A DNA stretch of 64,000 bases from Streptomyces sp. R41 (GTDB lineage Bacteria > Actinomycetota > Actinomycetes > Streptomycetales > Streptomycetaceae). The stretch spans positions 62,001 through 126,000 of the forward strand of contig NZ_CP163443.1 in assembly GCF_041053055.1 (NCBI RefSeq). The letters are read 5' to 3'. The notes under the pieces were generated by a model that did no database searches, was not told where the DNA came from, and saw only the letters and a program-made list of their open reading frames with translations. The translations under genes and the position numbers were made by a program. Numbering within the stretch: the stretch's first letter is position 1; every line of letters begins with the position of its first letter. This document shows, piece after piece, positions 61,607-64,000 of this stretch.

Positions 61607-62368
61607 TCAGGTTTCCTCGTCGGTCCGTTCGGGTTCCGCGTCCGGGGAGAAGCGGAGTCGATGGGCCACCACGTCGGCGGCCACGTCCGCGAGCCGGCGG
61701 CCCTGCATATAGGCGTAGGCGCGCAGCCGTACGAAGGCTTCTTCGATACCGACGCCGAGCTGGACGGTGAGGATGCCGGTGGCCTGGTCGATCTCCGCCC
61801 GGTATCCGCCGAGATCCTCGAAGCCTCGATCTTCCAGCGCTCCGTCGACCGGCGCGCCCGTCTCCTCGATCCGGGCGTCGAGCAGGAGCAGCGTCGCGAG
61901 ATCGGCGAACGCCAGCGCATCGGCCAGCTCCTCTGCATCCAGCACCGTCGGCACGTCGGCGTACAGGTCCAGGACTCCCGGGCTGATCGCCCCCATCTGC
62001 AGAGGCAGCGCGAACACCGCGCGTGCCCCGGCTTCCAGGGCGGCATCGGCGAACACGGTCCAGCGGTCCTGCAGCACACCGGTCAGCAGATCGGGTGTCA
62101 GGACGGCCGAGCCGTGCAGGAAGGCATCCACGCAGGGCCCCTCGCCCAGCGTGAGCTGCAACTCCTCCAACTGCTCGCTGATGTCGTCGGTGCTGCACAG
62201 CGGATGGCTCGCCGCAGTCCGGGACATCGCCGACAGCCCGGCCCCGCCGACCGGCAGCGCGGCCACGGCCGCGGTGCACACATCCACCACACCGACCCGG
62301 GCACCGCGTCGCGCAGCCTGCTCGGCGACCAGCACCTGAATCCGCGCCGAGCGGCTGTCGGACCTCAT
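61607..62368 (-). CDS. GAF and ANTAR domain transcription antiterminator (second)
   Basis: 253 aa from ATG 62368, which overlaps the acetyltransferase stop by 4 nt. GAF-like region: GVVDVCTAAVAALPVGGAGLSAMS, GPCVDAFLHGSAVLTPDLL, ARAVFALPLQMGAISPGVLDLY. ANTAR: YRAEIDQATGILTVQLGVGIEEAFVRLRAYAYMQGRRLADVAADVVAH. The C-terminus is acidic. Third gene of a chain beginning with the STAS gene at 63452. Confidence 0.9.
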   Translation of the reverse strand: MRSDSRSARIQVLVAEQAARRGARVGVVDVCTAAVAALPVGGAGLSAMSRTAASHPLCSTDDISEQLEELQLTLGEGPCVDAFLHGSAVLTPDLLTGVLQDRWTVFADAALEAGARAVFALPLQMGAISPGVLDLYADVPTVLDAEELADALAFADLATLLLLDARIEETGAPVDGALEDRGFEDLGGYRAEIDQATGILTVQLGVGIEEAFVRLRAYAYMQGRRLADVAADVVAHRLRFSPDAEPERTDEET

Positions 62369-63030
62369 CCGGGCCACCGCGTCCAGGCATCGTGAGCAAG
62401 ACCCTCCAGCCGCGCCGCGGTTCGCTCCCCGACCGGAAGGACCAGCACCCGGAGCACCGTGGCGCCGACTGACCTCCAGACTTCTCCTACGTCCAGCCAG
62501 CCCCAGGAGCGGAGCGAGGCGAGGGTCGGGTGATCGGCCTGGTCTACCAAGGTGACGCCGAGGGACGCCTGGTGGTCGGTCAGCAGCCGCTCCTGCAACT
62601 GGCACGCCACGTCACGGTCCTGGTCTTGCGGGTGCGGGCGGACCAGGATGTCGGTGATCGCGAAGACGCTGCCGGACTCGGTGAGTTGCTCGATGCTGCG
62701 CGGTAACGCGCCGTCGAACCCCAGCCACCAGAAGCCGTCGCTGCGCACCGGGAATCCGAAAGCGCATCCCACCAGGCCGTCCGTCTCCGCGATCACCATG
62801 GCGAACCCCGGCCGCCGGATCTCGGCGGTGAGACAGTTCAGAAAGTCCTGGCGGCTGCGGTATTCGTCACGGGCAGACATGTCGCGGGAGTCCACGTACA
62901 GATCCGCGAGCCCCCCGGCCAGGCCCTGCGCCTGCCAGCGGTTCACTCGACGCAACCGCAACGCGTCCATGGTGGACGGCTCGCCGCCATCGGGCTTGTG
63001 TGGCTGCCCTCGTCCTGACCGGGCCGTCAC
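62365..63030 (-). CDS. GNAT-like acetyltransferase domain protein (second copy)
   Basis: 221 aa from GTG 63030, inside the STAS stop (4-nt overlap). ATG 62970 is an alternative. VNRWQAQGLAGGLADLYVDS, VIAETDGLVGCAFGFPV, ESGSVFAITDILVRPHPQDQDRDVACQLQERLLTDHQASLGVTLVDQ, RSWGWLDVGEVW. The acetyl-CoA loop has lost the R-x-x-G of its paralogue (here QDQDRDVAC), so activity is doubtful. The stop overlaps the GAF-ANTAR start. Confidence 0.75.
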   Translation of the reverse strand: MTARSGRGQPHKPDGGEPSTMDALRLRRVNRWQAQGLAGGLADLYVDSRDMSARDEYRSRQDFLNCLTAEIRRPGFAMVIAETDGLVGCAFGFPVRSDGFWWLGFDGALPRSIEQLTESGSVFAITDILVRPHPQDQDRDVACQLQERLLTDHQASLGVTLVDQADHPTLASLRSWGWLDVGEVWRSVGATVLRVLVLPVGERTAARLEGLAHDAWTRWPG

Positions 63031-63452
63031 CGCACATCGCCCGAGAGGACAGGCACCAGCGGAACAGGCCGGTGCGGCGAGGCTTGAGCGATCGGGGCTG
63101 GGACATCCCCGGGAGGAGACGACAGGTTCCCGACCGGAGGGCCGAGGAGCAGGAACCCGGAGCCGGTGAGGTCGAGGATCAGGCCCAGTGCCGGTGGCGG
63201 GTGGTGCAGTCGTAGGATTCCGCCGGCCTCTGTGGTCTTCTGTGAAGCGTAAAGGAAGGCATTGAGGCCGCTGCAGTCGCAGAAGGTCACAGGGGTGAGG
63301 TCGACATCGACGATGCGGATGCCGTCGCTCAGACACCGCGCCAGTGCTGCGCGCACCAGCGGCGCCGATTCCAGGTCGATCTCACCGGCCAGGGTGATCA
63401 GCGTCCGGTTCTGTCGATCATGACGGTAGATGGTGAGCTGTGGGAGGGGCAT
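63027..63452 (-). CDS. STAS domain anti-sigma factor antagonist
   Basis: 141 aa from ATG 63452. PQLTIYRHDRQNRTLITLAGEIDLESAPLVRAAL, IVDVDLTPVTFCDCSGLNAFLYAS with the phosphorylation-type DCSG Ser, and GGILRLHHPPPALGLILDLTGSGFLLL. An SpoIIAA/RsbV-type partner-switch protein. First of three genes joined by 4-nt overlaps (63027-63030 and 62365-62368). An anti-sigma kinase partner is not in the window. Confidence 0.9.
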   Translation of the reverse strand: MPLPQLTIYRHDRQNRTLITLAGEIDLESAPLVRAALARCLSDGIRIVDVDLTPVTFCDCSGLNAFLYASQKTTEAGGILRLHHPPPALGLILDLTGSGFLLLGPPVGNLSSPPGDVPAPIAQASPHRPVPLVPVLSGDVR

Positions 63453-63892
63453 GACGCCTCGGTTCAGAAGACCATCCGACAGTGCACGCGGTGACGCCGG
63501 GATTCCCGGCCCCCCTTGGCGCGCTCCTGGCAGGGGCGTACGTTCGGCGGAGGCGGAGCAACGGCCGGCCCACCAGCCTGTGCGACAGGACAGCGGACCC
63601 ACCCAGTTCCCTCCAGGGATGCGCCGGGTGACGGACGAAAGGTCCGCTCCCCGCAGCCATCTGTATCGAGCAACGACAAGCCGCCGGGGTCTGGGACGTC
63701 CGTACAGCAGCATAGCCCTCAACTGGGTGCGGCAGACGGCCCGAAGCCGCCCAGTCCCAGGATGTGGACGGTGCCAAAGGCCAGCGCGCATATCCAGTGA
63801 CCTGCACGGTACTTGGGCCAGCAGCACGAAGGCGGCGGCTGACAGCCGCTCAGGTATGGCAGTCCGTCGACTGCCCGAGGAGGTGGCTTCGC

Positions 63893-64000
63893 ATGACGGA
63901 GCCGAACGGTTCAACCCGGCAGAAGTCCGATCCCGATGAGCCGAGCATCGGCGTGGGCACGACGCTTCAGGCCGCACGGCCCGGGCCTCAGGAACCGCCG
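63893..64000 (+). CDS. 5' end of a gene running off the window
   Basis: ATG 63893 is preceded by GAGGAGGT eight bases upstream, an excellent ribosome site. The 36 codons visible (MTEPNGSTRQKSDPDE, then SIGVGTTLQAARPGPQEPP) are hydrophilic and probably a disordered head. Function cannot be told. It is divergent from the STAS operon, with about 440 bp between, some of which is copied at 58640-58850. Confidence 0.5.
   Translation, partial: MTEPNGSTRQKSDPDEPSIGVGTTLQAARPGPQEPP

Overview
The window looks like accessory chromosomal (or large linear plasmid) DNA of a Streptomyces-type actinomycete. GC content is very high, many starts are GTG, and the family set is typical of that group: ANTAR, STAS, Asp23/Gls24, CsbD, DUF6286, DUF6328, DUF1206, the P10 family, lipoproteins and IS5/IS607/IS605 elements. 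No rRNA, clear tRNA, CRISPR array or replication origin was seen.

Layout. 1-1.3 kb is a mosaic without a convincing gene. 1.3-8.8 kb (minus) is a giant secreted RHS polymorphic toxin with a Hint autoprotease domain, followed by an overlapping DUF6188 immunity gene. 9-11 kb holds a lipoprotein, a small unknown and a DUF4240 gene. 11-17.7 kb is an IS5 graveyard: one intact two-ORF IS (11551-12400, perfect 20-bp ends, TTA duplication), a related copy (14709-15560) nested in an older copy, a single-ORF IS5 transposase with a convergent partner gene, an ankyrin gene lodged between an IS end and IS coding sequence, and several fragments. 17.6-25 kb carries an orphan colicin-type immunity protein, an unknown 390-aa gene, an XRE regulator divergent from small genes, a free-standing class I aminoacyl-tRNA-synthetase-like gene overlapping an ASCH gene, and a PAP2 membrane enzyme. 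25.4-35 kb has a secreted endonuclease/exonuclease/phosphatase protein, an IS607 element, a frameshifted aldo/keto reductase, a phage terminase relic, an IS605-type tnpB element and a fatty acid desaturase.

35-64 kb is a stress/envelope island built from segmental duplications. It contains four proteins sharing an FVDSP-centred domain, two CsbD proteins, two ANTAR-only proteins, two PRC-barrel proteins plus one PRC/ANTAR chimera, an Asp23 cluster (Asp23, small membrane protein, Asp23, truncated DUF6286) divergent from a P10-family gene, two intact YihY-type membrane proteins plus one relic, DUF1206, two STAS genes plus a relic, two acetyltransferase-like proteins, two GAF-ANTAR proteins and a KimA-like permease. 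Within it sits a second IS607 element with an extra gene between tnpA and tnpB and a recombinase that has lost its catalytic serine.

How the genes may work together. The toxin and immunity genes form a competition module. The island's ANTAR (RNA antitermination), STAS (anti-sigma antagonist) and PRC/Asp23/CsbD proteins fit a general-stress and envelope regulon. The STAS, acetyltransferase-like and GAF-ANTAR genes at 63.4-61.6 kb overlap by 4 nt each and should be translated as one unit. The least described pieces are the aaRS-like/ASCH pair, the FVDSP family, the STAS/acetyltransferase/ANTAR operon and the three-gene IS607.
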